From NCBI GenBank assembly GCA_013396755.1, contig VWZF01000445.1:1067523-1131522 (forward strand): 64,000 nucleotides of DNA, given 5' to 3'. Positions 24,795-39,183 of this stretch are shown here, piece after piece. The stretch is from Sclerurus mexicanus. Lineage: Eukaryota > Chordata > Aves > Passeriformes > Furnariidae. Position 1 is the stretch's first letter. Each line of letters opens with the position of its first letter. The notes beneath the pieces were generated by a model. That model was not told the DNA's origin, searched no databases, and worked only from the letters and a program-made list of their open reading frames with translations. A program made the position numbers and the translations under genes.

Positions 24795-26339
24795 ATAAAG
24801 AGACAGCCAAATCTTTAAAAGAGTGGTGCATTTTAGAGGACAACTCCCTACTAATTTGGGCTTTAAATAAATAAAAAAGAAAAAAGTATGATATACCTGA
24901 AATCTACTTTAAAGATAAGTTAATGTAATTTTGAGGGGCTTCTCCTTTCATTGTAGTGAATCTAAACAGAATTCATGTATGATCCTTGACAGAAGAAATT
25001 GTCACCTATTATGTGGCTATTCACCAGCTTGCCCAGTAAAGGCCACAACAACCATTTAAATATCCTTGTAAGAGGCCAGTTGGTTTCAGAGGAGAGACAA
25101 ACTGAGCTGAAGAGCAAGCTGCAAAGACCAAATTATGGTCAAGTGGTGAAAGAGAGTTCTGAGGGGCAAATGATGTTTTTCATGCATCTGTGCATGTTGA
25201 CTGATGAGCTACATGGTACAAAAGAGGTGTTTTTCCATTTTTAGTTTGGCTTTGGCAAGATAAGTCTATAGTCTTTCAGGTCTTCATGCGCTTTTGCAAC
25301 ATAAAGTTTAAAAAAATGTAATTTTTTTAATATTTATTACAGAACTTTGGGGGTAGTTTTACCTATTATTGCTCAGCACTATAAATTTGACTGCAAACCT
25401 AACATTTTGGACTGAAGGACAGTGAAGTACTTAAGAAGTTTATATATAATTATTAGGCTTAGAAATCTATGCCCTTAGAAGAACTTCCTCAGTGCTGGGG
25501 GAGGCTGTTTATTTCCTTCTAGGTATATACAGCCACAGATTCTCCATGAAGATCTGGTACCAACTGAAGATAATTCCTTTCTTGAACAAAATCCAGCAGC
25601 AAAGAGAAGATACTGGTAGCTAGAGGTTTCACCTAAGAAAATGAACTTTTGTCCCTCTGTATAATATACAGAATTCAGCCTTAACTCCAGTGGTGGAATA
25701 TGGGCTTGGGTATCCCACAGCCCAGTGTTATTTGGTCTTTCAGCAGAACCATGGGGAAACCTGACTGGCCTGTATTTCCAGTAGGGCCTGATGCTGCAGA
25801 TGCTAAAATATAACTACCACCAGAGAAAGACTCATTTATAACCCATCTCCTGGGATGTGGTTTTTGCATGCATGGCAAATGGGAGACATTTATGCTGGTG
25901 GGAAGTGTCCCTACCTGAGCCCATGGGATGGCTGAGTAGGATCTAATACTAGTCTGAGTCCTCTAAATTTTTCAGTCTGGCAGCCAAATATATTTTTGGA
26001 TGCTTTCTAGCATATTTAACCCATGCATTGTCCACAGTGCAGCACTATTTAAGATGTCAGAAAAGAAAAATCTGAAGCTAACCAGTAATGCTGGGGTCTA
26101 AAACACACAGTTAGCAGGTGAACAGAAATCTCAGAGGACCGCACTGGAGGGACAGTTCAGGTACCAAGATATTTTACTCAGTGTCTAGGGGTGAGATATA
26201 CAAATACCCACTTTTACAGGCCTCTGACATTACCAGTGAATCATATTTTCTGTGTTTGCATGACAGTGTAGCTCAGAAACATAAGGGGGTGGACACCTTC
26301 TTGAATTGCTGGAAACCTTGTGAATGAGTTTTGTGAGTG

Positions 26340-26516
26340 AAACAGGGAGCCCCAGAGGGGTTGTGGAATCCCCATCCCTGGAGGTGTTCAAGACAAGGCT
26401 GGATGGGGCTCTAAGTAACCTGGTCTAGTGGAAGGATCCTTGTCCATGGTTGGCGGGCTAGAACTAGATGGTCTTTAAGTAATCTCTTCCAACACAAAGT
26501 ATTCTATGATTCCATG
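26340..26516 (+). mobile_element. CR1 LINE 3' tail, plus orientation
   Basis: A short 5'-truncated CR1. It starts at the last ORF2 codons (GGTTGTGGAATCCCCATCCC, then GGAGGTGTTCAAGACAAGGC) and runs through GGTCTAGTGGAAGGATCC and GATGGTCTTTAAGTAATC to the terminal ATTCTATGATTCCATG. It is only the 3' end and has no coding capacity. Confidence 0.93.
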
Positions 26517-29500
26517 GATTATATCTGCTTACCAGATTTGCTACAGGGCAAAAGGCAGTCACCACTAGATCCTGCCCAAGAAGTAAATCCAGTTTTCTGA
26601 AACTGTCAGACTAGACTGCAGATATGCATGAGATCCATGATGTCCAGCCAGAGACATTATAGGGTAACTTTGCTTGTGTTCACAAATTTCAGAAAAATAT
26701 TAAAAAATCATGCATGTAAGCAAAATCTGTGATAGAGCCTGAGTACATCCCACATAATATTGTGCTACTCCACAGCAATTCAGTAGTTTTGAATGTACTT
26801 ATGCAGCAGCAGCAGTCTCACAAAGTGCTTCTATTACCTAAAATTACATTTTCTGTAATCTAACATGAAAGAAGAGACTTCCTCCGAATTATCTTCACTT
26901 TTGATAACACCTTGCAGCTTTCAGAAAGGTGCATAATAATAGAAAATTCACAGCCAGTTCAAAATCAGACCATTAATAAATACCTTTTCTAAGACTGATT
27001 TTCCAGAACAGCTAAGAGAGCGACCACTCTTCCTGGATATTCATGCATAAGGAAACTCTCATGAAGAAAGGGATTGTCAAATGGAAGAAGAAATTGATAT
27101 GAGCAGATGGGTCCTGGATGTGGCCCATCCCAACGTGGGGATCCAGGAGCCAAGTTAACTTGTTTCTGAAGGATGCAGTTTAATTTTTTTTTTTTTTTTT
27201 TTGCAGCTAAGTGTCACAGACTAATTAAAATATATTGGCACCATACTTGCAGGTTATTGTTCCATGTGGCTGTACTTCTTAGCTGGGAATTTGTAAGCAG
27301 GTCATGACTAAAAGCAATAAAAATGCACTCAGCTATTCGAATATTCAAAATATATCATGCTGTATTTATTGGAAACAAAGTCTGACAAGATTATGTGTAT
27401 ACTAGGAACTGATAATGAAACATTGCATTGCATGGGCAATGGCAGTGTCAGCAACATAGAAATTACAAACCTTAAATATTTATATAGTAAAATGAAATGC
27501 AGCTATTAATGCTTCCAAGGAGCATGCACTGCAGTGCTATAGATAGACATGAAGAATAGAGTTTTATAATATCTCTAACAGGACAACTTATCATTTTTGC
27601 AGAATAGCTCCATGAGTGTGGAAACAGAGTCTTAAAGAAATTAGAAAAAGAGTTGCAAAGGTCTGAACACAAAAAATGGATGTTCATAAGGCTTAAATAC
27701 ACAACGGAAAATGAATGTCATAAGTAACCCATTTTTCTGGATTGCTGATTTATTTATATTGATTTAAAAACAGAAAGTATACATATTTCTTTAAAATTAT
27801 TTGAAGACCAGTGGTTTTTATAGTCCTTTAGAAGATCATATACTTATTTTCTTCTGATTACTTTAATTCTTTGAAAAACTACCATTTTGATGGTTATTAT
27901 TTTTTATTTGAGAAGACTGGAAATAAACAGAACAGCCTTTAAACACAGAATTTAAGGTGCTTAATCTCAGTTGTTTTTTATATTGTCATTGCTGGAAGAA
28001 ATCCTGAAGTCCTGTGTGGAGCATGCAAAAGGAACCCTGTGAGGATATAGGATCTGGACCTATTATATAATTTCCTTCAGCAGCCCCATGGAGCAAACCT
28101 TCCTGGTACAGTCCCAACTTCATCAACTACTGTAAACATAAGGACTACAGGAAGCCTGGGAGTTTTGTTTCCTTATTCCCAAAGTGGGGTGAAACTATGG
28201 TGATTTCTGTCCAGTGAGCAGAAAAACTTGTTTAGTGCAACACCAATATTAGTAATTTAAAGTACTGGAGAGCTATGCATATTGATTTGGATTTTTGTCA
28301 GTTGTCTTGTCTGAGCTGCTAGTGTAAAATCATAGCATTTTTTAGGGGCAAGAAGGACTAAGAACATGGTGTGGAGCCTTCAGTTTCTGTTCTCTGCATT
28401 TATTTTTTGGTTGTTGTCTAGTGTAAGTTCACTTGAACCAACTCAAAAGGTGAACTAGGAAAGGGTGTACTCCATTCTAAGTGAGCGATGGCTACAGCAG
28501 TGTAAAGCAGGCCAATTACCAGCCTTGCTCTTCTCTTGCCCTGCACAGGCTGGTACCAGGAGAGCATCCAGCTGAGACCTAATCCAGCAAAATGAAGCAG
28601 TGCTCAGTCCAAGGCCAGAAAAGAACCCTGAACATCTTACCACAAAACCAGCTGAACTTCAGCATCAGCTCAGACAAGGATGGAATTGAGTACCACTGTG
28701 ATACTCTCAGGTTACATCATCTTACACTGATGGGGAATCACAGGCTTGGTGCTCATACAGCTGTGACAGAGCCTTTAGTGATTGTTGCCTCCTCTGCTAA
28801 GCTTCAGCTTCAGCTTCAGCATCCATGCAGTAATCAGGATGAATATTAGAATCTAATAACTTGTTATGAACAATGTATGCAGAATGCTATTTTTTCCCCA
28901 TTACTGTATCTCTTGACTCTGAGAAATCAATGCCGAAAAAGGAGGCTGTGTTGTGCAAGATTTTGGGTTTTTTTGTCACTTATTTTTCTTGTCATGCATT
29001 AGACAAAAGGCATCTTTCTATTCTGTTTCATCAGGACAGACATCAGACCTTTTCTGAATGCTATGGAAGAATGAACACAGCTACAAACAGGCAACAGGCA
29101 AACAGGCAACACACCTGTGCTTGTGTTACATGGTCCCGAGACTGTCCCAGGCAGTGGGAATCCCTGACGGCAGAAGAGGAGGAAACAGTTTGACCTGTTG
29201 ATTCTAAGACAAGCACGTTCTATATTTAAAACCACAGTCATGGTTTCTGAGCTCTGACCTACTAGACAATGGATTGATACCATGCTGCGTGTCTCATACA
29301 CCACCAAACAACTGCTGGGTCCTATGTATATGCAGTGATCCTCAGGTCTTCAAAGTTTAGCCAGGCCTAGAAGGTTATTTAAAATCAAAGGGACTTGTAT
29401 GGAGCTTCACAACCTCTGACCAGAATTTAGTCTGTCATTAAATCCCTGTCCTTTTTTCAACTACAAGCTTTAAGACTTGAAAAAAATACAGAACTCTTTT

Positions 29501-31005
29501 CCTTATACAGACATAGAGATACTATTGCTAAGCTTAGTGCCTGTGGCATCACATGCAAAGAAATACAAGCTCAGGTCAGTAGAACTTTACAGTGTCTAAA
29601 TTGCATATTTTGCTTCTTATCTTACAAATAATGTGGCAACTTGCTTCAGTTTATCTTGGTGGAGGATGGCCATTTAAAATTCCAAGTGTGGATGCCCCTT
29701 ACAAGGTGAAATAGTTGTCCTGCATTTCCTCCTCAAAGTTGCTGTTCATCAAGGGAAGTATCATAGTACTAAAAAAAAATTGAAATAGTATTAGAAATAT
29801 ACTTCTAGAAAATTTGGCTGATTCCAACTTTTAGGCTTAATGATCCCTTAGCTTTCATATTTGAACCCAGCTAATGGATATTTTTCATCCTGGATATCTC
29901 TTTACTGTTTGCTTTTCTACAATCCAAGCAGTCTACTTGATTAAACTAAGCAGAGGAAATCCAAGGAATTCAGATGAGTCTGTGGTCAAAAAATACCACA
30001 GCACTCAAACTAAAAAGCTGCAGTAATTATTTCCGTTGCACAAAAGGGCATAAGTCTTGTAGTTTAATTTTAGTAAATGGGAAGGCCCAGGCAATAAGGA
30101 AAAATATACTTGCATTATGCATATTCTTCATGTGTAAAAGACTCTCTGTGGGAAATACTGTGGTAGAACTGGTCATGAATACTTTAATGCCTTTTGGGAA
30201 TTTGCAGCCAAATGCCTGTTCCATTTCAAGAAAAATCCTCCTTGGTTGAATATGCCACAGTAGGTTTGCCTGATCCTGGACTGGGGCTTCCTTTTTGCCA
30301 TTAAAGTGAAATATCAAATTACAATTTAGAAGTAAATTTGCAGTCTGTAGTGGTATCAATATATCATCTGACACATACAAGCATTTCCAGAGCTCAGGGA
30401 AACAGCTCCCTGCATTCTCAAATGGAATCTGAGTATTTCAAATGGAAACAAGAGTGTCAGCAACAGCATTTTAACCCTACTTCCCAATGGGCAGTGGCAG
30501 GAGGAAGTGGAAGGATATTTCACATCCCATATTTCACATCACAGCAAAATTCAATACGAGTAATGGAGTATTCATGCATATTTTAAGACTTGTTACCGTG
30601 CTGTAGAGGATTTAGTTTATTAAGTAATTGTTCATTGTAAGAAAAAGGATATTTTGTATCAGATATTGTTTTTCTAGAGAATTTTTCTATGTTTTATTGT
30701 TGTTCCTGTTGTGAGTTTTTGTTTGGGGTTTTTTTGGTTGAGAACATGCACACAAACAAACCTTTGTTCAAAATGGGTCAGAACATTTTCAAAGAAAAAA
30801 AAATTAGGATAAATATAAAGTCTAGGCAATATTTAATCTGACAGCATATTTCAAAGTAGCACTGCATGTATGTATGCAGAAAAGTAAATGATACATGCTT
30901 ATACTTTGATGATGAAAATTAATAGATTAATAACATGTTCAGCAATCAGAGCAAAAATACAGTAACCAACATAAAGGGATAAAGAGAGTTTTATAGGTCA
31001 TTTTA
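26517..31005. other. Unique non-coding DNA
   Basis: No gene recognised. A T19 run is at 27184-27202. Overlapping frames at 29974-30249 (plus) and 30027-30380 (minus) oppose each other and have no recognised domain. A six-base AGCTTC repeat lies near 28800-28820. Confidence 0.5.
27184..27202. repeat. T19 homopolymer
   Basis: Nineteen consecutive T followed directly by GCAG. On paper this resembles a splice acceptor, but no open frame or exon-like segment follows it. Confidence 0.9.
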
Positions 31006-31064
31006 TTATACAGTGTCATAACTTTGACAGGCATAATCATTTTCTTATACAGTGTCATAACTTT
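31006..31064. repeat. 39-bp period tandem duplication
   Basis: The 20-bp word beginning TTATACAGTG and ending ATAACTTT is present at 31006-31025 and identically at 31045-31064. Similarity extends a few bases upstream (TCATTTTA versus TCATTTTC). This indicates a local duplication of a 39-bp unit. Confidence 0.8.
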
Positions 31065-34000
31065 ACTGCCCAATGCCATGGATGAACATTCAAAAAAGAA
31101 AAAAAGGCAAAGAAATGAAAATTTGAGATGAATTTTTACTATGTTCATGATAGTTTATAAATAGATAAATATGTTATCTTATGATGCACCTCTCACATTT
31201 CTCTTACTGTTAAAGAGCTGAGTTCTTCCTCTTTTTAGTTTTGTAAGGATTAAGAGTAACCCTACTACCCAATGTTGGTAGCTTTATTGTGGCATTACAA
31301 TACTGACAGCATCTGATGTCTGTAATTTAATGCTGTACAGAGGGCAATAATTTCCTGTTCTGCTGAGCTTGTTTGGCAAAACATGATGCTTTAACCCAAT
31401 TTTGATGCAGTTAGTGGAGAGTAAGAAAGCACAAATACAGCAATGCATGTCTAAGGACCTGAACAGACCTGCATGGCAATGACACTGAAGCACTTTCTTG
31501 CCACAATGTGTACTTGTGTTTTCATCTGGCAGTGATTTCATTCCACACAGACATTATCTAAACCCTTGCTTACTAGAATGGTTGGCTTAAGCTTGTTTCC
31601 AGGATATTATTGTAACAGTCCACAAACACACAAATCCCTCTATCTAGATCTTGAGTGCCTGTGGAACATTTTAAAATGGCTTAGACACTTTGAGCTAAAT
31701 TTGTAATGGCATTTATGGAGCTCTGTGACGGCACTTAGTCAAACTGTTTGATGGTGATCTGCTCATGTTCACATTTTCAGCTCCTGTTGTTTGTGCTTCC
31801 AACACATACCTTTGCTTTCCCTGAGCAGCACCTGCCAGGGGTGGTTTTCTCAGCCCTCATTCCCCAACAAAATTTAACAAAGCTGACAATGAGCAGTAAA
31901 CATTTACATAACATCAGATTTCAAATCCATTATGAGCACAGGCTTTCTAATTGAGCTTTTACCAACAGCCTAAGATCTTATCAGGGACACTGAATGTGCA
32001 GCTCTTGAAGGTTTCCCATTCTCCCCCTGTTGGGCAGAGGCAGAGCCATTTGTGCCACGGTGAAACAAACCACACTCATGTACACTAGTTTTCTCTTGGT
32101 TTGGGTTTGTTGGTTTGGTTTGGGGTTTTTGTTGTTTTATGTTTCATTGGGGGTTATTTTGGTTGTTGTTTTTTGGGGTTTCTATCCCCTCCCCATTTGA
32201 CACCCATAAGGAAAAGGTTCTCTTTACTCCCTTCCTTTTTGAAGCTGGAGGAAGTCAAGCATTCTGTTTTGTACAACACCCATAAGCAAGCCAGGTGTCA
32301 CAAGGAACCATGTTGGAATAGCATGGTACTTTGTATGTGTGGATGGTGTTAGAGGTACATGTTGCCTCAATTTTTTTTAACAATGTGAGGTTTCAACACC
32401 AACTGATGAATTCTATGTGGTTTTCTATAAATCCATGCCTCATCCTCCCTGGAGTATTATCTATTTACTTCCCTCTGTGCTGTCTAGCATAAAAAAACAT
32501 CTTTGGTGTTGAACTAATGCAAGCAAATTTTACTCTTACTTATTTTGCAAAGAATGGGGTATAGACATAAAAAATTAGCAGCCCAGATCACACCATGAAT
32601 GATACATTTCAAATATCTTACCAGATCAATCACCTCTCTTGTATACTTTGGACACACAAGACAACACAAAGAGATAATCTAAGTCTCTCAACTTAACTTC
32701 ATGGCATATTTCCATTTGTTTTCTTATAATCTCTACCTGAAACTCATTAAAATTCATCAAGGGTCACTTCTTTCTGCTTGATAGTGCTATTCCTCTTCCT
32801 TCTGACACTAGTAGTCTGTGAAGAAAGCTTTAAATTCAAGATTCATCTAAACCCAAAGATGAATCAAACCTTTCAGCATTAGCACCTTTATTTTGCTCCT
32901 GATAAAGCTTAGGTAACTTCTCTTCCTTCTCTCTTCTTGAAATCTCAGCATAACATTCACTATTCCTTATGATCCATATAATTCAGAAATTGGTTATGGT
33001 ATATTGTACTATGTCAGTTAAAATAACTTCTCCCTGAGAAAGAAGCAGGAGTCCAGGTGCAGAAAGAAATCTGCAGATATGTAGGCATGCCCTTCTATTA
33101 GATAATATTTTAATTCCTAGAGTTTGCATTTTCATCACAATTGTTGATTAATGAATCATTTGGAAACCAGACATACTTTTGCTTGAATCAATACTGTTGT
33201 TGCAAATATCCACCTACTAATTCAGCCAGTAATTTTTAGTGGATGCAATGTCCATGACTGATTGCCTTGCATGCCGATGCCAGTTATCTCTATTAAATGC
33301 AGTGGTTTCCCTTTTATGAGTAAAAGATTGAAATATTTTAAACAGAGCAGTAAAGAATAATGAACTTCACGTATCAGATTTGGATCAATACCTGCAGTTT
33401 GATAAAGCAGACAACCAAGACATACTTACTAGCCCATGACAGTGGTACAAATACTTACAATTAATCAATATTTTAAACTTCGTTAGTCAGAGAGAGCTGA
33501 GGTCCTGTTAACACGCAATTAATTCTATCAGAATTTACCATATATGAAAGGTTTAAATCATAAAGTCATGGTAAAGAAACAAACTAGTTTTTCACAGTAT
33601 GTCTGTCTCATTCAACAGATTAAAATAGACTGTGTTCACTTATGGACAGTTATTCGGCATTTTGTTTTCCCTTTATTGCCCAGTGTATATTCCACAGCAC
33701 ATTTATTGCATATAATACAGTCTGCCTTTCAAGACAAATTAACTCAAATCCTCACAGCTTTTCTATGGCTTTGACATCTCATTTTAAAGCCTCATAGTGG
33801 TTTCTATAGGCCCTCAACTCTTTATGGAAGATTTCCACCTATGTGGACCCAAAATAACAAGAGATGCAAATCATTGCAGAATTGACTTCTGCTTGTAATT
33901 ATTTCCCAATCTGTTAATGTTTGTGCCATCTGAAAACAGTACCAGCAATGATTCATATTTTCTTCTATGTCATATATGAGAATGTTAAACTGCACCAAAC

Positions 34001-35499
34001 TAAAAGCAGTTCTTCAGGTGATTTGACTGTTTGTTGACAGTCCTGTTGGGTGGTGGGTTTTTTCAGTTAATCTTGTAATTTGAGATGTATCATTCAGTCA
34101 GTATAACTATCCATTTACAAAAGTTTACATTTGATTTCATATAATGTTATTATTTTAAGCAAATAGTACTAAATCAAATACTTTTAGAAATCTATTTATA
34201 TCTATCCTTTCTACCAATTAATAACCTCCTCTGACAGAGAACTTTTTGAAAAGTATTGTGTTTGAAAACCAAATAATAAGCTACAATTTTTACTGAGATT
34301 CTTGTCAAAGTGATGACATAAACATTATTGAAAAAAACTCAAAAGAAAATTTAAAGTGTAAAAGGTGTGAAAATGAAGTTCAAAAGCCATTGAAGTATTT
34401 CTTTTTCTCCATCCCTCCCCCAAAAGTTATTTACTAGAGGTGTTTTCCCAGAAAAAAATGGACATTTTCTATTCTTTCTGCAACCAGCTAAAATGGAGGA
34501 TTTGTGATCAATTTTGAGAAATTTTATTAAAAAACCCACAAAGTATCCATGAAAGCATAGGCAATTTTGCCACAAAAGGTGACACAAGAAAAGATAATTG
34601 GAATACTTAATTATGCATTAACAGATGTGGTCAACAAAGTAATTTGCAAGTGTCCTCTAAGTATTACCAATTGCTAGGGATCATCTAGTTTATCAAGCAC
34701 TTCCTCAGATAAGGCAAAAAGATTTTCAGTCTCCTGATCTATTCTGAGATACCATTTGCTTAGTTTCTTTCTGACAAGAATTTATGCAGTATGCCTTGAG
34801 TGATATCTGCCTGGAAACTTCAGATTCAAGGTCAACACTGATTGAACCTCAACTCTGTGTTGCTTAGGACACCCCAGACTGTGGTGCCTGACCTCAGCCC
34901 TGAGAAGGAGTGGGAAGCCTTTACCATTTTACAGAAATGTATGTCTGTGTGCTCCTGAGACCTCAGCCTTCATGCTTACCTTCCTCTTTCCCAAGCCAAA
35001 GAAACCACCACCATTCCTACATGTCAAAGAGTGGTCATGCCAGCGTCCTTGGAAAAGCACATGGAGAAAGAGGAGCAGTGGCAGCAGACTGCTGGTTTAT
35101 GGGACATGCAAAGGGTAGCTTAGAGAAGTGATTGCTTCCTCTGCACTGGTTTATGTGCCTGCTACATCCTACTGGCACTTTTACAGCTTCACTGGCATCA
35201 CCAACTGTAACAGGAACACAGCAACAATGATGCTATCCTTTTCAATCTGATTTGTAGTGGCTAAATCCAATTCTATTTAATTTGAAGATTTTATCTGAGC
35301 TTTTACTTGCTATCCAGAGACTCAAGGAGCAGAAAATGGCTTACCATTAATTATGAATATCTGTGAGAAACAGAAATCCAATGACAAATTGTGCTGCCAA
35401 ACCCCCTTGATGCCTAGTACATTTTGGTCATGCTTATTTTGCTTCTACAGAGTGGTTTGTCTGTCATACTGCTATCAGCTTCTTTTATGATCACTTTTG
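31065..35499. other. Unique non-coding DNA
   Basis: AT-rich single-copy sequence without recognised gene or repeat family. Some poly-G/T-rich text near 32100-32190 (GGTTT words) is of low complexity. Confidence 0.5.
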
Positions 35500-35960
35500 G
35501 GTTTATATTATTTTTGATTAGCTCATGTTTTAGATCATTAGTTCAACAAATAACCTGCAGCCTGGTGACAGATAATCTGTGTTGAGTGAGCATCATTCAA
35601 CCAACTCCTGACAATTTCCCATGATTTAGTTTTTAATAGTCATTTTAAACACTTTAAAGAATAAGTTAAATGAACATGAAAATCCTTCTCAGTTTCATAT
35701 TTTGTATATCCATCATCTGTTAGACACCCACTCTGGGCTTCATCATGCTAATCAATCATTTTGTGCAAGTTATTATATTTGCATTACATAAAGAGACAAA
35801 CACACTTTCATTTTTCAAATGGTATTGTACCTGTTATTCTTTCTTGTATGCAAAACCAATGACCATTGAATAAGTTTAAACCAATTTCTACTTAAAAAAT
35901 GATCTTTGAATGCCATTAATTTATTAATTTTTAAGTTTCCATAAAGTTTAATGTTGCACA
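35500..35960. promoter_or_regulatory. Candidate conserved non-coding element with octamer
   Basis: AT-rich, simple-repeat-free sequence with a perfect octamer ATTTGCAT at 35777-35784 (POU-factor type) and CTAATCAATCA-like HOX/PBX words just upstream near 35748-35758. It looks like vertebrate conserved non-coding DNA, but this is inference without an alignment. Confidence 0.2.
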
Positions 35961-36313
35961 AATGGATTTAAATCACCTACTGACCTGTGCTCCTCCTCTA
36001 AAGTCCTCCCATTTTCTGGGAAAGAATTTGATTTGGGGCAGGTAAGTCTTAATACTTAAGACATTGTTTGGGTATTGCTCAAAAAAACAATGCCCTCCAT
36101 CAGCACAGATGGCCTATGGAGGAAAATCAGATAATTATAACACTGGAGAAATGGTTATCTTATTATGGAAGCTTAAAAAAATCCTAGGAGATATGTACAG
36201 ACTTGTAATTTTATGCTCTACAGTTTCTTATCAAAACTGAGAGGAAAGGACATTTGAACATTGAGGTAGGGAGAAATATTCAAAGGCTGCCTCCACTGAG
36301 GTCCATGCCCTAA
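35961..36313. other. Unique non-coding DNA
   Basis: Short single-copy stretch leading into the CR1 element. Nothing specific recognised. Confidence 0.45.
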
Positions 36314-37165
36314 TTATAGAATCATAGAACAATTTAGGATAGAAAACACCTCTAAGATCATTGAGTCCAACCATTAACTTAACAATGCCAAGTCCACCAC
36401 TAAACCCTGTCCCTAAGTGCCAAATCAACACACCTTTTGAATACTTTCAGGGATGGTGACTCAACCACTTCCATAGGAAGCCTGTTCTGATGGCTGACAA
36501 CCCTTTAGGTGAAAAGATTTTTCCCAATATTCAACCTAAATCTCCCCTGGCACAAAGTGAGGCTGTTTCCTCTTATCCTATTGCTTGGGAGAAGAGACCA
36601 ACACTCATCTCACTACAGTCTTCTTTCAGGTAGTTGTGTAGAATGAGAAGGGCACCCCTGAGCCTCCTTTTGTCCCAGATCCCTCAGCTGCCTCTCATAA
36701 GACTTTTGCTTCAGACCCTTCTGCAGCTCTACTGCCCTTCTCTGGACACTCTCCAGCACCTCAATGTCTCTCTTGTAGTGAGGGTCCCAAAACTGAGCAC
36801 AGGATTCAAGGTGTGGCCTCACCAACACTGAGTACAGGGGCACAATCACTGCCCTGGTCCTGCTGGCCACACTATTTCTGACACAAGCCAGACACCATTA
36901 GCCTTCTTGGCCACCTGGGCATACTGTTGGCTCATGTTCATCCAGCTGTTGATGAGCACTCCCAGGTCCTTTTCCTTCAGCCACCTTTCCACCTGCTCTT
37001 CCCCAAGCCTGGAGCACTGCCTGGGGTTCTTGTGACCAAAGTGCAGGAACTGGCACTTGACTGTGTTGAATCTTATAAAATTGGCCTCAGCCCATTGATC
37101 CAACCTGTCCAGACTCCTGTCTACTCTGTACAGACAGGTACAGATTTCCTTGAATAGTGCTGTTT
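36314..37165 (-). mobile_element. CR1 LINE, C-terminal reverse transcriptase plus 3' tail, minus orientation
   Basis: The longest contiguous 3' CR1 fragment in the window. Read on the minus strand it shows the CR1 RT C-terminal region: LDRLDQWAEANF then FNTVKCQFLHFGHKNP (about 37060-37110), LKEKDLGVLI, MSQQYAQVAKKANG (36900-36960), and after a frameshift near 36850 VIVPLYSVLVRPHLESCAQF and DIEVLESVQRRAVELQKGL (36680-36840). The tail ends at 36314 with the complement of TTCTATGATTCTATAA. Frameshifts and stops make it a fossil. Upstream (toward 37230) the similarity fades, so the 5' truncation point is approximate. Confidence 0.95.
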
Positions 37166-39139
37166 TCTCCATTTGAATGGCTCTGTGGAGATGGACAGAG
37201 AGGCCAGGGCTCAAGAGAGATCACCATCTTCGAGTTACACAGAGGACATCTGTATCTACACAGAAGAAAACAAAATATGTATATACACAAATAAAACATA
37301 CAGAATAGATATAATAGATGCAGTATGCATACAAATTTCACAGGTACACTGATGTGCTGCATGAATGTATATTCCCACACCCTGTGAGAGATGGTAGCTA
37401 GGTCTGTGGGCATCTCCAAAGGGCAATCAAAAATCAAAGGCAAAGATGGGCCAATAACTTCAGGTTACTAGGGATGCTCAGCAGCAAGCTACAGCAGAGA
37501 GGAGACATCAAAGTTACTAGTTCTCAGTTCTTGGCTTACTGTCTTTCATCAGAGACTTGATGATCTATTTTGACCACGTAGACAGGTTTATGGTGTACTT
37601 GCACATCAGCTAAGGTCACAGCTTTGCATGTGTTGGTAGGACTGCCGTGAGTGAGTGTAGGATGGAAGGGTCATTCACTCAATCATTTAATGAATCCTCA
37701 GTTCATGCCAGGAAAGTGATGGCAAAGATGCAACCGACAATAAGAGATCACCACTTTGCAATGCTTGCTATAATGCTATGCCATTCCCATAAATGTGCCA
37801 TAGTCCAGAAGACAAAAGAATGGTTTGCAGATCTGAGGCTGAGTCTGGTGAGTGTCTTGTTTTAAACCCTAAAGAGAAGTTTCTATTTACCAAACTGTAG
37901 GCCCCATCCATTGACCACAAACAATGAAAAAGGATGGGTGGATGGCTGGATAGACAGCAAGAGCTTCAATTCAAAGTGTGGCTTGACACTTATGTATATT
38001 AAAATGGGATGAATCAGGACAATGAAATACTCCAATGCCATTACTAGTCAAAGTGAAAAGAAAATGTCTCAGAAGCAAAACAAAGCCTCACAAAATTGAA
38101 AAATGATATTTTTATGTCATGGAAGTCATTGTCTCCAGACAATGTATTTCATTCTCTTGCACATCTTCCTAATGATGCTTGCAAGTTAACACTATAATTT
38201 TAAGAAAGGAGCATAATATTGAATTCAAGATTTTGAAAGCCTTAAGAAGTTGCATATTAAGATCAGTATACTCACTGAAGTTTGTGTTTTGGAAAGTATG
38301 GCTTCTTAACAGCAGTTATTTCTCAGTCTTTCCTTAAATTGTATGAATTTTGCGTGATTAGTGGATTCATTTACATTTTGCTTGAATAATCTTTGTTTTC
38401 CTAAACCTATACAGCAAATTTAGTGGCTTTTCAGTGCTAAAAGACCAAAGACCTGTCTTCCTTCCCAATTTCTTTTCATTGTTTTTTACTATCAGAGACA
38501 ATGGAAGACAAACGATTAGAGATGGCAAATCTCCCAGTGAGGCATGTTTAGTTTAAGATGTATTTCTCTTGCAAGAGGGAGTAGACAGAGAAAAACATCT
38601 TCTGAGAGACCTCTGAAGAAGGAAACAAACAATCCTGTTGTAAATCACCAAAGGCAAGCACATTTTTTTTGAAAATTACATGAGAGAAGTGATATATACA
38701 TGCAAAAACTTCTTGTTGAACTCCAAGTTCAACAGCATTCTCTGCTCCCGCTCAAAAAGATGACAAGAGCATGCCCCAAATTCACACATAGTTACAAAGT
38801 GAATGTGCTCAGGCAAAATACTTTTCTTTTTCAGAGTGCAGGAAATTTGTTGTATGTGTCAGATATTGAATGCTCAAGGGATACCAGTCATGATATCCAT
38901 TATTATCAGTCAGTAAATCCTCTTGTTACTCCTCAGGGAATTTCAGCAAAAAGATGGATAGAGAACTATTCTGACAGAGGGAATGCCTCAATGAAATGAA
39001 TAAATGCTTGAATTACCAATGTCCTGACCATTTCACCATATGGGAAGCATTACTTGGAAAACAGTTGTCTAGTTTAGCCATATGTTACATAAATTAAGTC
39101 AATGATCACAGGTTAAATATCAAATTATATATATGTATG

Positions 39140-39183
<44 letters not shown>

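Larger units (their letters stand above)
23551..26339. other. Unique non-coding DNA
   Basis: No gene recognised. It contains an (AAAC)n run at 24450-24472 and a 14-bp inverted repeat at 24744-24794. Confidence 0.5.

Noticed and set aside
27184..27206. T19 followed by GCAG as a splice acceptor
   Set aside because: No open exon-like segment with a donor follows; best read as a homopolymer.
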